A DNA stretch of 56,430 bases from CBCXVS01 sp965178525 (GTDB taxonomy: Bacteria; Tectomicrobia; Entotheonellia; Entotheonellales; Entotheonellaceae). The notes below the pieces were generated by a model. It ran no database searches. It was not told the origin of the DNA and was given only the letters and a program-made list of their open reading frames with translations. Below are positions 16,537 to 25,738 of the stretch, piece by piece; the first letter of the stretch is position 1; the number at the start of each line of letters is the position of its first letter. The DNA is taken from assembly GCA_965178525.1 (NCBI GenBank), contig CBCXVS010000008.1, positions 1 through 56,430 of the forward strand, given 5' to 3'. Both the position numbers and the translations under genes were made by a program.

Positions 16537-18186
16537 CTATGTGACTTGCGCCCGATTTTCCTCAACCCCGCGCGCTTTGCGTTTGACGAGTAAATGCCAG
16601 GCCGAATCGGCTATCTCCACGATGCCTTCCATCGTCTTGCGATAGAGACGGAGGACCGGCACTTCATCCAGGGTGAGGCCGCCAGGATGGCGCCCCAGGC
16701 GGATTTCCTGACCGGGATGCATGCGCTGGATGGTCTCATACTGGCCAGGACCCGTGCCAATGAGAAACTCATAGTCCTTGTTGCCATTGACTTGTTCCAA
16801 CAGCACAATGCTATTGAGTGGCTCCCCGTTTCGATTAAACCGTGTGGTGGCACAGCCAAACCGCGCCTTGATACGATCCCGATCGCCAAAAAGCGTTTCC
16901 AAGACCAGTCCTTTCGGTTTCATATCTGCGAGCTTCGGTAAGGCGATCGGTTTGAAAGGCCAGTGCTCCCGTTGGGCATAATGCTCGGTTTTTTCGAGCA
17001 ACGTGACGACATTATTATTGATGGGTCCCCCAATCGAATGGGCCAAGGCCATTTGATACGCGGGCGTATCCAGCAAAATGCGATAATTCTCGACGACCTG
17101 CACCATCCCCGTGGCGCCCAAGGGATGCCCGCGTGCCAACAGACCACCACTGAGGTTGGTGGGGAAACGGCCGTGTGCTCCGGTAATGGTGTCATCTAGG
17201 AGCGCCGCGAGCGCTTCGTCACGATCCACCAAGCCTAAATCAACCAAGTTGACTGGCCCAAAGCTGCTGAATGGATCATGCATGTTGACATAGAGCTTGT
17301 AAGCCATGGTCCGAATGTCCGGCAGACCGGCCATGCCATAGGCACAGCGCGCCGCAATCACCGTGGCCGGGAAACTGCCGAATTGCCCACGGTCGGCAAT
17401 CGTCGGCAGATCCGTGGCCGAGCCCACCCCCACGACCTGCACTTCCTGCGGTTCTGCCGTCAGAATACACGCCGCCACCGCATCGGACATCGGACAGCAA
17501 TCGTAGAGGCGTATGGGATCATAATAGATCCAATTGCGGCCGCTCTTGGCATCCTCGTGATAGGTTTTCACCGGTAGCGGGAAATTGAAGTGGGCTTCGC
17601 TACGGCCAGCCGCAAAGTGATGCGCCCGTTGGGCCCAGTGCGCCGCTAGATCCATCCATTGCTGCTCATCCAGCTTGTGCGCGTGCATCAAACTCTTGGC
17701 CACCAGCGCCCCGCACGCCGGCATGGTGAGGCCGTATTCGGCCTCTTCCGTATCGATCACCCCGGAAATGATTTGGGTCGCATCATCCGTGGATACATCC
17801 GTCATTTTCTGGATGCCGATGGCCAAAACTCGCTCGTAACGGCCTGAGGCGACTTCGAGATAGGCATTTTCAAAGGCGCTCGCCCCCGAACTCGACGCCG
17901 TATCGATCAACACGGATTTGGCGCCACTGATCCCTAGAAGGCCGGCAATCTTCGCCGCCACGTTATCCATGTGGTTAAATGCAAACGGGTTTTGGCTGCC
18001 CACCACGACAGCTTCAATATCCTGACGCCGGATCGGACTCTTGTCGAAAATCTCGCCGACCTGTTGGGCAAGTTCGATAAACGTCAAGTCGTCCAGGTGC
18101 TTGCCATTATACTTCCCCACTCGACTCATGTAGCCGGCGGCGACGTACACCCGTTGGGGTTGGAAGACGATGTGCGACTCCCTCAT
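16537..18186 (-). CDS. thiolase-like acyltransferase lacking the usual nucleophilic Cys
   Basis: The 549-residue protein has the thiolase fold: an N-terminal half with QNPFAFNHMDNVAAKIAGLLG, and the C-terminal signature GGLLARGHPLGATGMVQVVE containing the catalytic His. In the N-terminal active-site loop, where thiolases have a nucleophilic Cys before Ser-Gly, the sequence is DTASSSGASAFENA, so Cys is replaced by Ser. A C-terminal extension (about 120 residues) resembles a small beta-barrel/OB-like addition. Related SCP-x-type thiolases act on acyl-CoAs. Without Cys this protein may use Ser, act as an acyl-CoA binder, or be inactive. It stands with acyl-CoA dehydrogenase and RidA genes, which suggests acyl-CoA catabolism. 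Confidence 0.75.
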   Translation of the reverse strand: MRESHIVFQPQRVYVAAGYMSRVGKYNGKHLDDLTFIELAQQVGEIFDKSPIRRQDIEAVVVGSQNPFAFNHMDNVAAKIAGLLGISGAKSVLIDTASSSGASAFENAYLEVASGRYERVLAIGIQKMTDVSTDDATQIISGVIDTEEAEYGLTMPACGALVAKSLMHAHKLDEQQWMDLAAHWAQRAHHFAAGRSEAHFNFPLPVKTYHEDAKSGRNWIYYDPIRLYDCCPMSDAVAACILTAEPQEVQVVGVGSATDLPTIADRGQFGSFPATVIAARCAYGMAGLPDIRTMAYKLYVNMHDPFSSFGPVNLVDLGLVDRDEALAALLDDTITGAHGRFPTNLSGGLLARGHPLGATGMVQVVENYRILLDTPAYQMALAHSIGGPINNNVVTLLEKTEHYAQREHWPFKPIALPKLADMKPKGLVLETLFGDRDRIKARFGCATTRFNRNGEPLNSIVLLEQVNGNKDYEFLIGTGPGQYETIQRMHPGQEIRLGRHPGGLTLDEVPVLRLYRKTMEGIVEIADSAWHLLVKRKARGVEENRAQVT

Positions 18187-18389
18187 GTTCGTATATTTCC
18201 CTGCTCAGAAACGGTCTCAATACCTGCCATGTGTTGCAGCGGCGTACGTGGTCTCATACCGGTCTTGCTCGGCTCCGTACGCACACATTCTCAAAGCGTT
18301 ATCGGCAACCCAGAGGGTTTGAATAAGGCGCTGTGAGCCTCCTCGGCGATACGTCTCCCACCCCTAAAAACGTCTCATACCATAGCGGA

Positions 18390-18854
18390 CTATAGCGCCA
18401 CTTCGACGATCATCTCAATCTCAACCGGAATATTCATGGGCAATTGTTGCATGCCCACGGCCGAGCGCGCGTGGCGGCCAGCGTCACCGTAGAGCGCGAT
18501 CAACAGATCCGAGGCTCCGTTGATCACCTGGGGATGCTTCGTAAAATCTTCCGTACAATTCACCATGCCCAACAACTTGACAATACGAGTGATACGATCT
18601 AAATCACCGAGCGCGGCTTTCACGGATGCCAGGCAATTCAACATCACCACTTTCGCCGTCTCGTAGGCTTGCTCCGTGGTGAGATCCCGCCCCACCTTAC
18701 CCGCTATGATGGTGGACGCATGGAGACGGCGGGGCCCATGGCCGGAGACAAAAAGGAGCGTGCCGGTTTGCACCGTCCCGACGTAATTTCCCACTGGAGC
18801 CGGAGGTTCTGGGAGCATCAATCCCATTTCGGACAGCTTCTCTTCGATGGTCAT
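18390..18854 (-). CDS. RidA/YjgF-family protein
   Basis: Start ATG 18854 follows TTGGAG. The protein, about 154 residues, has the trimeric RidA fold pattern with GNYVGTVQTGTLLFVSGHGP and the signature GRHARSAVGMQQLPMNIPVEIEMIVEVAL. The Arg in HARSAVG corresponds to the residue that binds the carboxylate of imine substrates. RidA enzymes hydrolyse reactive enamine/imine intermediates from PLP enzymes in the cytoplasm. It is somewhat longer than RidA itself and belongs to a broader subfamily. It lies 200 bp upstream of the thiolase-like gene on the same strand. Confidence 0.88.
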   Translation of the reverse strand: MTIEEKLSEMGLMLPEPPAPVGNYVGTVQTGTLLFVSGHGPRRLHASTIIAGKVGRDLTTEQAYETAKVVMLNCLASVKAALGDLDRITRIVKLLGMVNCTEDFTKHPQVINGASDLLIALYGDAGRHARSAVGMQQLPMNIPVEIEMIVEVAL

Positions 18855-19113
18855 GTGGTTCTCCAAGAAACGTGAGATATGGGAAAATAGTATTTATCTC
18901 AATCGCTTCCTGCAGTCAAGACGTTGTTGGACAGAGGCGGATATTTTGCTCATGGTGTCTGCTTTGGGAGGGAGAAAGTTGTGTTGGAGACTAAGATTTG
19001 CTCCCGGACGCCAAACATGGTAGGGTGTCGTTGGCATACGCCTCCTCTGCAACCGTCTTGCTTCCTCATTCGCCGGCATTGGCGCCACATGCCGCTATCC
19101 ACAGGAGTTGGAT

Positions 19114-20286
19114 ATGGAACTCAAATTTTCCGCTGAAGATGAAGCCTATCGTCTCAAGCTCCGGTCTTGGCTGCAAGACCACATGCCGGCCGAAGCGATG
19201 CCGTATGACCAAGACGAGGCCTTCGCCTACCGACGCGACTGGCAGCGCCAGCTCTATGAGGGCGGTTGGGTCGGGATTCACTGGCCAAAGGCGTACGGTG
19301 GGCAGGGGGCGACCTTAGTCCAACAAGCGATTTATGCGCAGGAAACGGCACGGGCACAGGCGCCGCAACCCGCCAATGGGCTCGGGATCAGTATCGTCGG
19401 CCCAACGCTGATGGCGCATGGTACGGAGGAGCAGAAAAAACGCTATATTCCTAAAATCCTCAACGCCGACGAGATCTGGTGTCAGGGTTTTTCCGAGCCG
19501 AATTCCGGCTCCGATCTGGCGTCCTTGCAAACGAAAGCCGTCTTGGATGGTGACGAGTTCGTCGTCAATGGCCAAAAAATCTGGACGAGTCTGGGACAGT
19601 ATGCCGACTGGTGCATCCTCCTCGTGCGCACCGATACGGATGCCCCGAAGCATCGCGGCATTACGTTCCTCCTCGTGGACATGCACAGTCCGGGCGTCAC
19701 CGTGAGACCCTTGAAGCAAATCACGGGGCATGCCGAGTTCAATGAGACGTTCTTCGATAATGTCCGCGTACCGCGCGAACATGCCATCGGAGAGATCAAT
19801 GAGGGCTGGCGGATCGCCATGACCACGCTGACCTACGAACGGGGCATCTCAACCCTGGCGACACAAGTGCGTATGCAACAGCATTTGGAAGCGATGACGG
19901 ACTATGCCCGCCACACACAGCGCAACGGGCATACGTTATCTCAGGACCCCGTCCTACGGCAGAAGCTCGCTGAGGCGCACATACGGGTCGAAATCATGCT
20001 CTTAAACCTCTATCGCGGCATCACCGCACAGCTCCGCGGCCAGCCGCCGGGTCCGGAGGCATCTCTGGCCAAGCTGTACTGGAGTGAGCTGGACAAATCG
20101 ATGCAGGAATTGGGCATGTCCATGCAAGGCCCCTATTCCCAGCTGACGCGGGAGTCGAAGCATGCCGTGCCGGGTGATTGGCAGTACAATTTCCTCCGCA
20201 GCCGTGCCGGGACCATCTATTCCGGAACCTCAGAAATCCAGAAAAATATTATTGGCGAACGCGTGCTGGGATTGCCGAAAGGCTAA
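19114..20286 (+). CDS. acyl-CoA dehydrogenase
   Basis: Start ATG 19114 follows AGGAG by 6 nt. The 390-residue protein shows the family order: N-terminal helical domain, FSEPNSGSDLASLQTKAVLDGDEFVVNGQKIWTS in the beta domain (FAD contact), and the C-terminal IYSGTSEIQKNIIGERVLGLP. It is a flavoenzyme oxidising acyl-CoA thioesters to enoyl-CoA, with electron transfer to ETF. The catalytic base cannot be assigned with confidence. Substrate chain length cannot be predicted. It is transcribed alone on the plus strand upstream of the broken PEP carboxykinase gene. Confidence 0.9.
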   Translation: MELKFSAEDEAYRLKLRSWLQDHMPAEAMPYDQDEAFAYRRDWQRQLYEGGWVGIHWPKAYGGQGATLVQQAIYAQETARAQAPQPANGLGISIVGPTLMAHGTEEQKKRYIPKILNADEIWCQGFSEPNSGSDLASLQTKAVLDGDEFVVNGQKIWTSLGQYADWCILLVRTDTDAPKHRGITFLLVDMHSPGVTVRPLKQITGHAEFNETFFDNVRVPREHAIGEINEGWRIAMTTLTYERGISTLATQVRMQQHLEAMTDYARHTQRNGHTLSQDPVLRQKLAEAHIRVEIMLLNLYRGITAQLRGQPPGPEASLAKLYWSELDKSMQELGMSMQGPYSQLTRESKHAVPGDWQYNFLRSRAGTIYSGTSEIQKNIIGERVLGLPKG

Positions 20287-20632
20287 ACGGACACGCCATA
20301 TCCCCGCTGCAACCGCTCGCTCCCTCGCAGGACGCGCGCCAGGGTCCTGTGAGGGGTAGACGTATGGCAGTCATAAGCGGGCGCAGTTTCGCTCCTGACG
20401 CTCTACGCATGTGTATGCAACCACAATCGTTTGCGCAAAGACAGAAAAAATGCTAGGGTATACTATCTCAAACCCTTGCATGTTGCTAAAAAAGACCTTC
20501 ATAGATATATCCGAAGCGCTCTATATTCAAACCATGCATATACGTTGATGTTTGAGGGTATCACTCAGTTCCTGTGCTAATCTATCATTTCGGCATACAA
20601 CACTTTGCACTCTGAAAATAAAGGAAGACTCT
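20287..20632. other. gap upstream of pckA; no gene seen
   Basis: About 345 bases without a convincing gene or RNA. It probably holds the promoter of the downstream gene. A TATACT hexamer is present near 20458, but no matching -35 element at normal spacing was found. Confidence 0.3.
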
Positions 20633-22185
20633 ATGACCCATGAAGAAGTGTCAGAGACGAAAGCCCAAGCCCTGCAGGCGCTCGGGTTTTCCAATATTGC
20701 TCACATACATTGGAACTTGCCAACCGCGCCGCTCTACGAAGAAATTACGCGGCGGCGCGAAGGCCTGATTGCCCATAATGGACCGGCAGTCGTCTACACT
20801 GGGGAACACACGGGACGGTCACCGCGCGATAAATTTCTGGTGGAAGAACCGAGTAGCAAGGATCTCATCTGGTGGGAGGGGGACAATCGCCCTTTTACGC
20901 CGGAACACTTTGCATCGCTCATACATCGGATGTTGGCCTACATGTAGGGCAAAGAGATGTTCGTGCAAGATTGTTATGCTGGCGCCGATCCGGCCTATCG
21001 CACCAACATCCGTGTGATTACGGAGAGAGCGTGGCACAATCTGTTTGCCCGCAATATGTTTATTGTCCCGCCGGCGCAAGACCTCGCGACCTACGCGCCC
21101 GAATATACCATTATTCAGGCCCCGGACTTTCGCGCCGATACCCGCATCGATGCGACCAACTCCGAGACCTTCATCATTATGAATTTCGCCACCAAACTCA
21201 TTCTCATCGGGGGCACCGCATACGCCGGCGAGATCAAAAAATCCGTCTTTACCCTACTAAATTACTTGTTGCCCCAGAAACGGGTGCTGTCCATGCATTG
21301 CTCGGCCAATGTGGGGGCGGACGACGATGTGGCCCTCTTTTTCGGCCTGTCAGGTACGGGCAAGACGACCTTGTCGACGGACCCGAAACGCCGTCTGATC
21401 GGCGATGATGAACACGGCTGGAGCGATGATGGGGTGTTCAACTTCGAGGGCGGGTGTTATGCCAAGGTCATCCGCCTGTCGCAGACCTCAGAACCGGACA
21501 TTTATAGTTGCACCCGGCGGTTTGGCACCGTTTTGGAAAACGTCGTCATGGATGCGCGCAGCCGCCGCCTCGATCTCGATGATGACAGCTATACCGAAAA
21601 TACGCGCGCCGCCTATCCCATCAGCCATCTGGACGCCTTTGTGCCGAGCGGACGCGGCGGCCATCCGAAACATATTTTTATGCTCACCTGTGACGCTTTC
21701 GGCGTCTTGCCACCGATTGCCCGGCTCACGCCTGAACAGGCGATGTATCACTTCGTCTCGGGCTACACCGCCAAAGTCGCTGGCACGGAACGCGGCTTGG
21801 GGAGCGAACCGGAGGCCACGTTCAGCCCATGCTTTGGTGCGCCGTTTATGGTCCTGCATCCCGGAGTGTACGCCAATCTCTTGCGGGAGCGTATGACGGA
21901 GCACGAGGTGACCTGCTGGATGGTCAACACCGGCTGGAGCGGCGGCCCGTACGGCGTGGGGCAGCGCATGCCCATCGCCTATACGCACGCCTTTTCCGTA
22001 TCCGCATCCCCACGCGATGCCCGAACGTACCGACCGAGATCCTGCAACCGCGACATACCTGGAGGGATACCGCCGCATACGACACGACAACGCGCCAATT
22101 GGCCCATAGCTTTCACGACCATTTCAAGCCGCTGTCCTACGGCATGGAGGAGGCGGTCCAGGCTGCGGGTCCGAAGATTGATTAA
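20633..22185 (+). pseudogene. pckA: broken ATP-dependent PEP carboxykinase
   Basis: The frame matches PEP carboxykinase (ATP): YTGEHTGRSPRDKFLVEEPSS, the kinase-1a P-loop FFGLSGTGKTTLSTDPKRRLIGDDEHGW (about residues 236-263), and NTGWSGGPYGVGQRM. It would convert oxaloacetate and ATP to PEP in gluconeogenesis. Two lesions are visible. Codon 105 (20945-20947) is TAG between LAYM and GKEMFVQD, where relatives usually have Gln (LQGKEVFVQD). Near 21987-21994 the sequence jumps from GQRMPIAYTHA to FRIRIPTRCPNVPTEILQPRHTW in another frame, losing roughly 20-30 codons of the family. The last frame ends at 22185. The out-of-frame deletion makes loss of function likely even if the TAG were an error. 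Start ATG 20633 has AAAGGAAG upstream. Confidence 0.88.
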
Positions 22186-22248
22186 AGATCACGCTGCGTT
22201 GGGGCGGCTGCGGTGAAGACACGTTAACATCAGGGAGTATCAATCGCT

Positions 22249-22485
22249 GTGGATGAGAAGAAGCGGCCGTTCGATTGGGGGACTGTATTTAGCATCCTAG
22301 CCTGTTTCGTCTTAGGCGCTGGCCTGTTTCTCTTCATCCGCAATAATGCCTTGTTCGCCAACGGCGGCCGCAATCTCTGGCATGCCGAATCCCTCATGAT
22401 GCTAGGCGTGCTGGGGATACCGTTTATTCTGATGCTGCTGCATTTGGTACGCCACTTCGCCCTCTCACGCCCCTCGCGCTCCTGA
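22249..22485 (+). CDS. small two-helix membrane protein
   Basis: A GTG start gives a 78-residue protein with two hydrophobic segments: about 13-31 (VFSILACFVLGAGLFLFI) and 49-68 (MMLGVLGIPFILMLLHLV). The N-terminus is charged and the C-terminus basic. I do not recognise it. It follows the pckA remnant by 63 bp and is convergent with an acyl-CoA dehydrogenase gene 4 bp away. Its role is unknown. Confidence 0.5.
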   Translation: MDEKKRPFDWGTVFSILACFVLGAGLFLFIRNNALFANGGRNLWHAESLMMLGVLGIPFILMLLHLVRHFALSRPSRS

Positions 22486-22489
22486 CGTT

Positions 22490-23665
22490 TCAGATCAACT
22501 CCTCGCCGCGGCCAAAGGCGGCGAATTCCTCCTCCAAGAGGGCGCGTGCAATGATCAGTTTATGGATGGTTGGCGTGCCTTCTTCGAGCCAATTCAAACG
22601 GGCATCGCGGTAGAGCATTTCAATGCGGTTCGATTTCAGGTACCCAATGCCCCCATGCACGAGCAGCGCCTTATCCGTGACGCGTCCGACGGCTTCCAGC
22701 CCAAACAATTTACACATGGAAGACTCTTCCGGAACGCGCTGGCCGGCATCGTGCTTGCCGAGCGCATCGAGAATGATATGCCGCAGGGCATACACATCTG
22801 TCGCCATCTCGGCCAGATAACCCTGCACCGCTTGCCGCGTGGCGATCGGCTTGCCAAAGGTCTCGCGCTGCTTGGCCCAGTCGACAGATAATTGCAGCGA
22901 GCGTTCGGCTGTGCCCAAGGCCGACACCGCAATGAAGACACGGCTAATCTCCAGAAACGATAGCAACTGCTCTGCGCCCATGCCCGGTTGACCCAAAACA
23001 TTCTCCACCGGCACCGGCACGTCTTCAAATATCAACCTATCGTGCGAGCCGCCGGCGCACCCCATCGTATGTGCCAACGGCTCAATGGTGAAGCCCGGCA
23101 TACCTCGCTCGACCAACACCACACTGAAGTCGCGATGGCTGCCGTCGCGCTCCTGCGTAAAACAGAACACGGCGAAAAGATCGGCCTCGCGAGCGTTCGT
23201 AATCAAATGCTTGCGCCCATTGAGCCGGTACACATCGCCTTCGCGCACCGCATAAGATTTGCTGTCGAGCCCGGAGCCGCTGTCCGGTTCCGTGAGACCG
23301 AAGCACACCAGTAGATCACCTGTCGCCATGCGCGGCAGGTAGAGCTGCCGCTGCTCCGGCCGGCCGGTTTCAATCAGGTGGACGCTGCTGTTATGCACAT
23401 GCAACTGAGCGCGAATCCCCCCGTGGACCTTGGCCAATTCCTTCAGTACAGGCGCATATTGCACTGTATTCAGTCCCAATCCGCCATACGTCTCCGGCAC
23501 CAGACAATCGAAGAGATGATGCTGGCGGAATTTGGGCCGCAAGTCCTCAAAGGGAATGTATTCGTCCTTTTCGATTTGGGGCACGAGCGGATCGATCTCA
23601 CGCCACAGAAACTGTTGTACATCTTGCAGATAGGCGCGATAGGCCGCCTCAGTCGGGAAAATCAT
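22490..23665 (-). CDS. acyl-CoA dehydrogenase
   Basis: The 391-residue protein starts at ATG 23665 after GGAG. Family motifs are LVCFGLTEPDSGSGLDSKSYAVREGDVYRLNGRKHLITNA (FAD contact region) and AVGRVTDKALLVHGGIGYLKSNRIEMLYRDARLNWLEEGTPTIHKLIIARALL near the end. The Glu in LEEGTPTIH sits where short/medium-chain acyl-CoA dehydrogenases have the catalytic base (Y-EGT-xx). The variation makes activity likely but substrate unclear. It is 112 bp downstream of another acyl-CoA dehydrogenase gene on the same strand and probably belongs to the same catabolic unit. The two are separated by a heptamer-repeat hairpin. Confidence 0.88.
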   Translation of the reverse strand: MIFPTEAAYRAYLQDVQQFLWREIDPLVPQIEKDEYIPFEDLRPKFRQHHLFDCLVPETYGGLGLNTVQYAPVLKELAKVHGGIRAQLHVHNSSVHLIETGRPEQRQLYLPRMATGDLLVCFGLTEPDSGSGLDSKSYAVREGDVYRLNGRKHLITNAREADLFAVFCFTQERDGSHRDFSVVLVERGMPGFTIEPLAHTMGCAGGSHDRLIFEDVPVPVENVLGQPGMGAEQLLSFLEISRVFIAVSALGTAERSLQLSVDWAKQRETFGKPIATRQAVQGYLAEMATDVYALRHIILDALGKHDAGQRVPEESSMCKLFGLEAVGRVTDKALLVHGGIGYLKSNRIEMLYRDARLNWLEEGTPTIHKLIIARALLEEEFAAFGRGEELI

Positions 23666-23680
23666 AATGGGCTCCGTACT

Positions 23681-23776
23681 TAGCTATCAGCTATCAGCTA
23701 TCAGCTCAAAAAGAAGATACCGGATTTCTTCTTCCAACGTTTTAGCTGACAGCTGACAGCTGACAGCTGACAGCTC
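23681..23776. repeat. heptamer tandem repeats forming a hairpin
   Basis: AGCTATC is repeated three times from about 23682, and AGCTGAC four times from 23744. TCAGCT in the first block pairs with AGCTGA in the second, so the region can fold into a hairpin. It separates two acyl-CoA dehydrogenase genes. Similar elements occur at 30404-30473, 31454-31517 and 47351-47380. Confidence 0.75.
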
Positions 23777-23777
23777 T

Positions 23778-24947
23778 TCATTCATCAAGCACCTGCTTTG
23801 CGATTGTGTTGAGCTGTATAAATGACGTACCTTCGTAAATCTGGCCGATCTTGGCATCGCGGTAAAATTTTTCCACCGGGGCATCGACAGTAAAACCGAT
23901 GCCTCCAAAGACCTCTACCGCCCGCGACGTCACCCGCTCCGCCACTTGCGCCGTAAAATACTTGGCCATGGCCGCCTGTTGCAGAAACGGTTCGCCCGCG
24001 TCTTTTAACCGGGCCGCATTGTAGACCATGAGCCGGGCGGCCTCCAATTCGGTCGCCATCTCCGCCAACTGAAAACGCACCGCTTGGAAATCCGCAATCG
24101 GTCGGCCAAACTGATGACGCTGTTTGGCATAGGCAAGGGCGGCATCCAGAGCGCCCTGGGCAATGCCGACCATTTGTGCCCCAATACCGATACGGCCTTC
24201 ATTGAGCGTTTCGATGGCGACTTTGTAGCCCTGTCCCACGTCGCCCAGGACGTTCTGCTTCGGCACCACACACTGATCCAAAAGCAACTCACAGGTACTG
24301 CTAGCCCGGATGCCAAGCTTCTTTTCCGCCTTGCCCACAGTGAAACCGGGAAAATCGCGTTCGACGAGAAATGCCGTAATTCCCCTATAGCCCTGACTCG
24401 GATCGACATTGGCCATAATGATGTACAGGCGGGCCTCACGAGCGTTGGTGATCCACATTTTGCGGCCGTTGAGAATGTAGTGATCGCCCTCCAACGCCGC
24501 CCGTGCCTGCAAGGCAAACGCATCACTTCCCGATCCCGCTTCCGAGAGCGCATACGATCCGATGGTCTGTTGCGCCAATTGCGGCAAATACAGCTGTTTT
24601 TGTTCCGCCGTCCCCCAGCGCAAGAGGGCGTTGTTCACCAAGGTATTTTGCACGTCCACGAGCACGCCGACGGACGCATCGACGTGTGAGAGTTCCTCGA
24701 TCGCCAAGCAGGCCAGAAAAAACGAGCCGCCAGAGCCGCCATATGGTTCCGGAATCTCAATGCCCATGAGACCCAGTTCGAACAACTTCGGCAGCAGCTC
24801 CGCCTCATACTGCGACGCCTCATCCATGGAGGCGGCTAGGGGCGCAATGGTGTCCTCAGCAAAGCTCCGGATGGCGGAACGAAATAGGGCTTCTTCCTCA
24901 CGCAGGCTGGTCAGTGGCTGGACCACCGGCATCACTGACGTACTCAT
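23778..24947 (-). CDS. acyl-CoA dehydrogenase, short/branched-chain type
   Basis: Start ATG 24947 follows GGAGGAAGG. The 389-residue protein has a complete acyl-CoA dehydrogenase pattern: SYALSEAGSGSDAFALQARAALEGDHYILNGRKMWITNA, LGIRASSTCELLLDQCVVP, YAKQRHQFGRPIADFQAVRFQLAEMATELEAARL and the C-terminal VEVFGGIGFTVDAPVEKFYRDAKIGQIYEGTSFIQLNTIAKQVL. The Glu in YEGTSFIQ is the expected catalytic base. The overall look is closest to short/branched-chain or butyryl-type enzymes. It is the first gene of a minus-strand pair with 22490-23665 and follows the PPOX-fold gene by 42 bp, so the three may be one operon. Confidence 0.92.
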   Translation of the reverse strand: MSTSVMPVVQPLTSLREEEALFRSAIRSFAEDTIAPLAASMDEASQYEAELLPKLFELGLMGIEIPEPYGGSGGSFFLACLAIEELSHVDASVGVLVDVQNTLVNNALLRWGTAEQKQLYLPQLAQQTIGSYALSEAGSGSDAFALQARAALEGDHYILNGRKMWITNAREARLYIIMANVDPSQGYRGITAFLVERDFPGFTVGKAEKKLGIRASSTCELLLDQCVVPKQNVLGDVGQGYKVAIETLNEGRIGIGAQMVGIAQGALDAALAYAKQRHQFGRPIADFQAVRFQLAEMATELEAARLMVYNAARLKDAGEPFLQQAAMAKYFTAQVAERVTSRAVEVFGGIGFTVDAPVEKFYRDAKIGQIYEGTSFIQLNTIAKQVLDE

Positions 24948-24989
24948 AGCCTTCCTCCCCACAATCGTATGGTCATGTTGTCCCCGTAC

Positions 24990-25409
24990 TTAAAATCCCC
25001 AACTGTGAACCTTCTCCGGCACGATGCGTACCATGACGCGATTCGGCGGAAACACTGATCCGCCCCAGAGCGTTGCCAGGTGCGGATCATACTTGCGTAA
25101 CAGGCGGTCGACCACCGGTTGGATCGCCGCCGCCTGCTGCAGAAAGACCACATGCCCTTGGATGGTTACCCCACAGACCTCGGCACCGCGTGTACCGGTT
25201 TCAGCCACCACACACACCCGGGCATCACGGTGGAGATTGCGCACCTTTTGCGTCGTCGCCTCGCTGATCATATAGAGCGCATCCGGACCGGCAACGAACC
25301 ACATGGGCATCGCGAGGGGCGCCCCATCTTTTTGCACCGTCGCAAGGATAACCACCTCTTTGCTGTGGAGAAAGGTCTGGACAGCGGCATCGGCAAGACT
25401 GACAGGCAT
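24990..25409 (-). CDS. PPOX-fold (pyridoxamine-phosphate-oxidase-like) protein
   Basis: Start ATG 25409 follows AGGGGAG. The 139-residue protein has the split-barrel FMN/F420-binding pattern: VVILATVQKDGAPLAMPMWFVAGPDALYMISEATTQKVRNLHRDARVCVVAE, then ITIQGH-like VTIQGHVVFL. These small proteins bind FMN, F420 or haem and reduce or sense small molecules; the substrate is unknown. It leads a minus-strand series of PPOX protein and two acyl-CoA dehydrogenases. Confidence 0.82.
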   Translation of the reverse strand: MPVSLADAAVQTFLHSKEVVILATVQKDGAPLAMPMWFVAGPDALYMISEATTQKVRNLHRDARVCVVAETGTRGAEVCGVTIQGHVVFLQQAAAIQPVVDRLLRKYDPHLATLWGGSVFPPNRVMVRIVPEKVHSWGF

Positions 25410-25738
25410 AACGTATCTCCCCTTGACACTCAGAGATCCGTGATGGGCGGGCATGATATCTATGAGTGTAGCGCATTCTTCATGGGCTTTCAGAGAGCGC
25501 TTCGACTGACGCCACCGCAAAACGTCACTGCGCGGTTCGCAACCTTGAGGGATTCAAGGTTTTTTTCTGTGAGCCAGAGAAGTATCGGCTAAGGCATCAG
25601 CGGCGCACAGAGAGCAAAAACGGCACTGATGGTCAACATGATTTGCCTGCACGGCGGGCATCCGGTATGCTTTTCCCGTCAGATGCTCATGCACGGCGGG
25701 GAGCCGACCCGCCGCGACAACGCAAAGGGGGTCCTACC
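25410..25738. other. divergent intergenic region; no gene seen
   Basis: About 330 bases between the divergent PPOX-fold and rhodanese genes. It must hold promoters for both directions, but no confident promoter pair was identified. No RNA gene was recognised. Confidence 0.3.

Noticed and set aside
23681..23776. Heptamer repeats as a CRISPR array.
   Set aside because: Units are 7 bases without unique spacers, and no cas gene is present.
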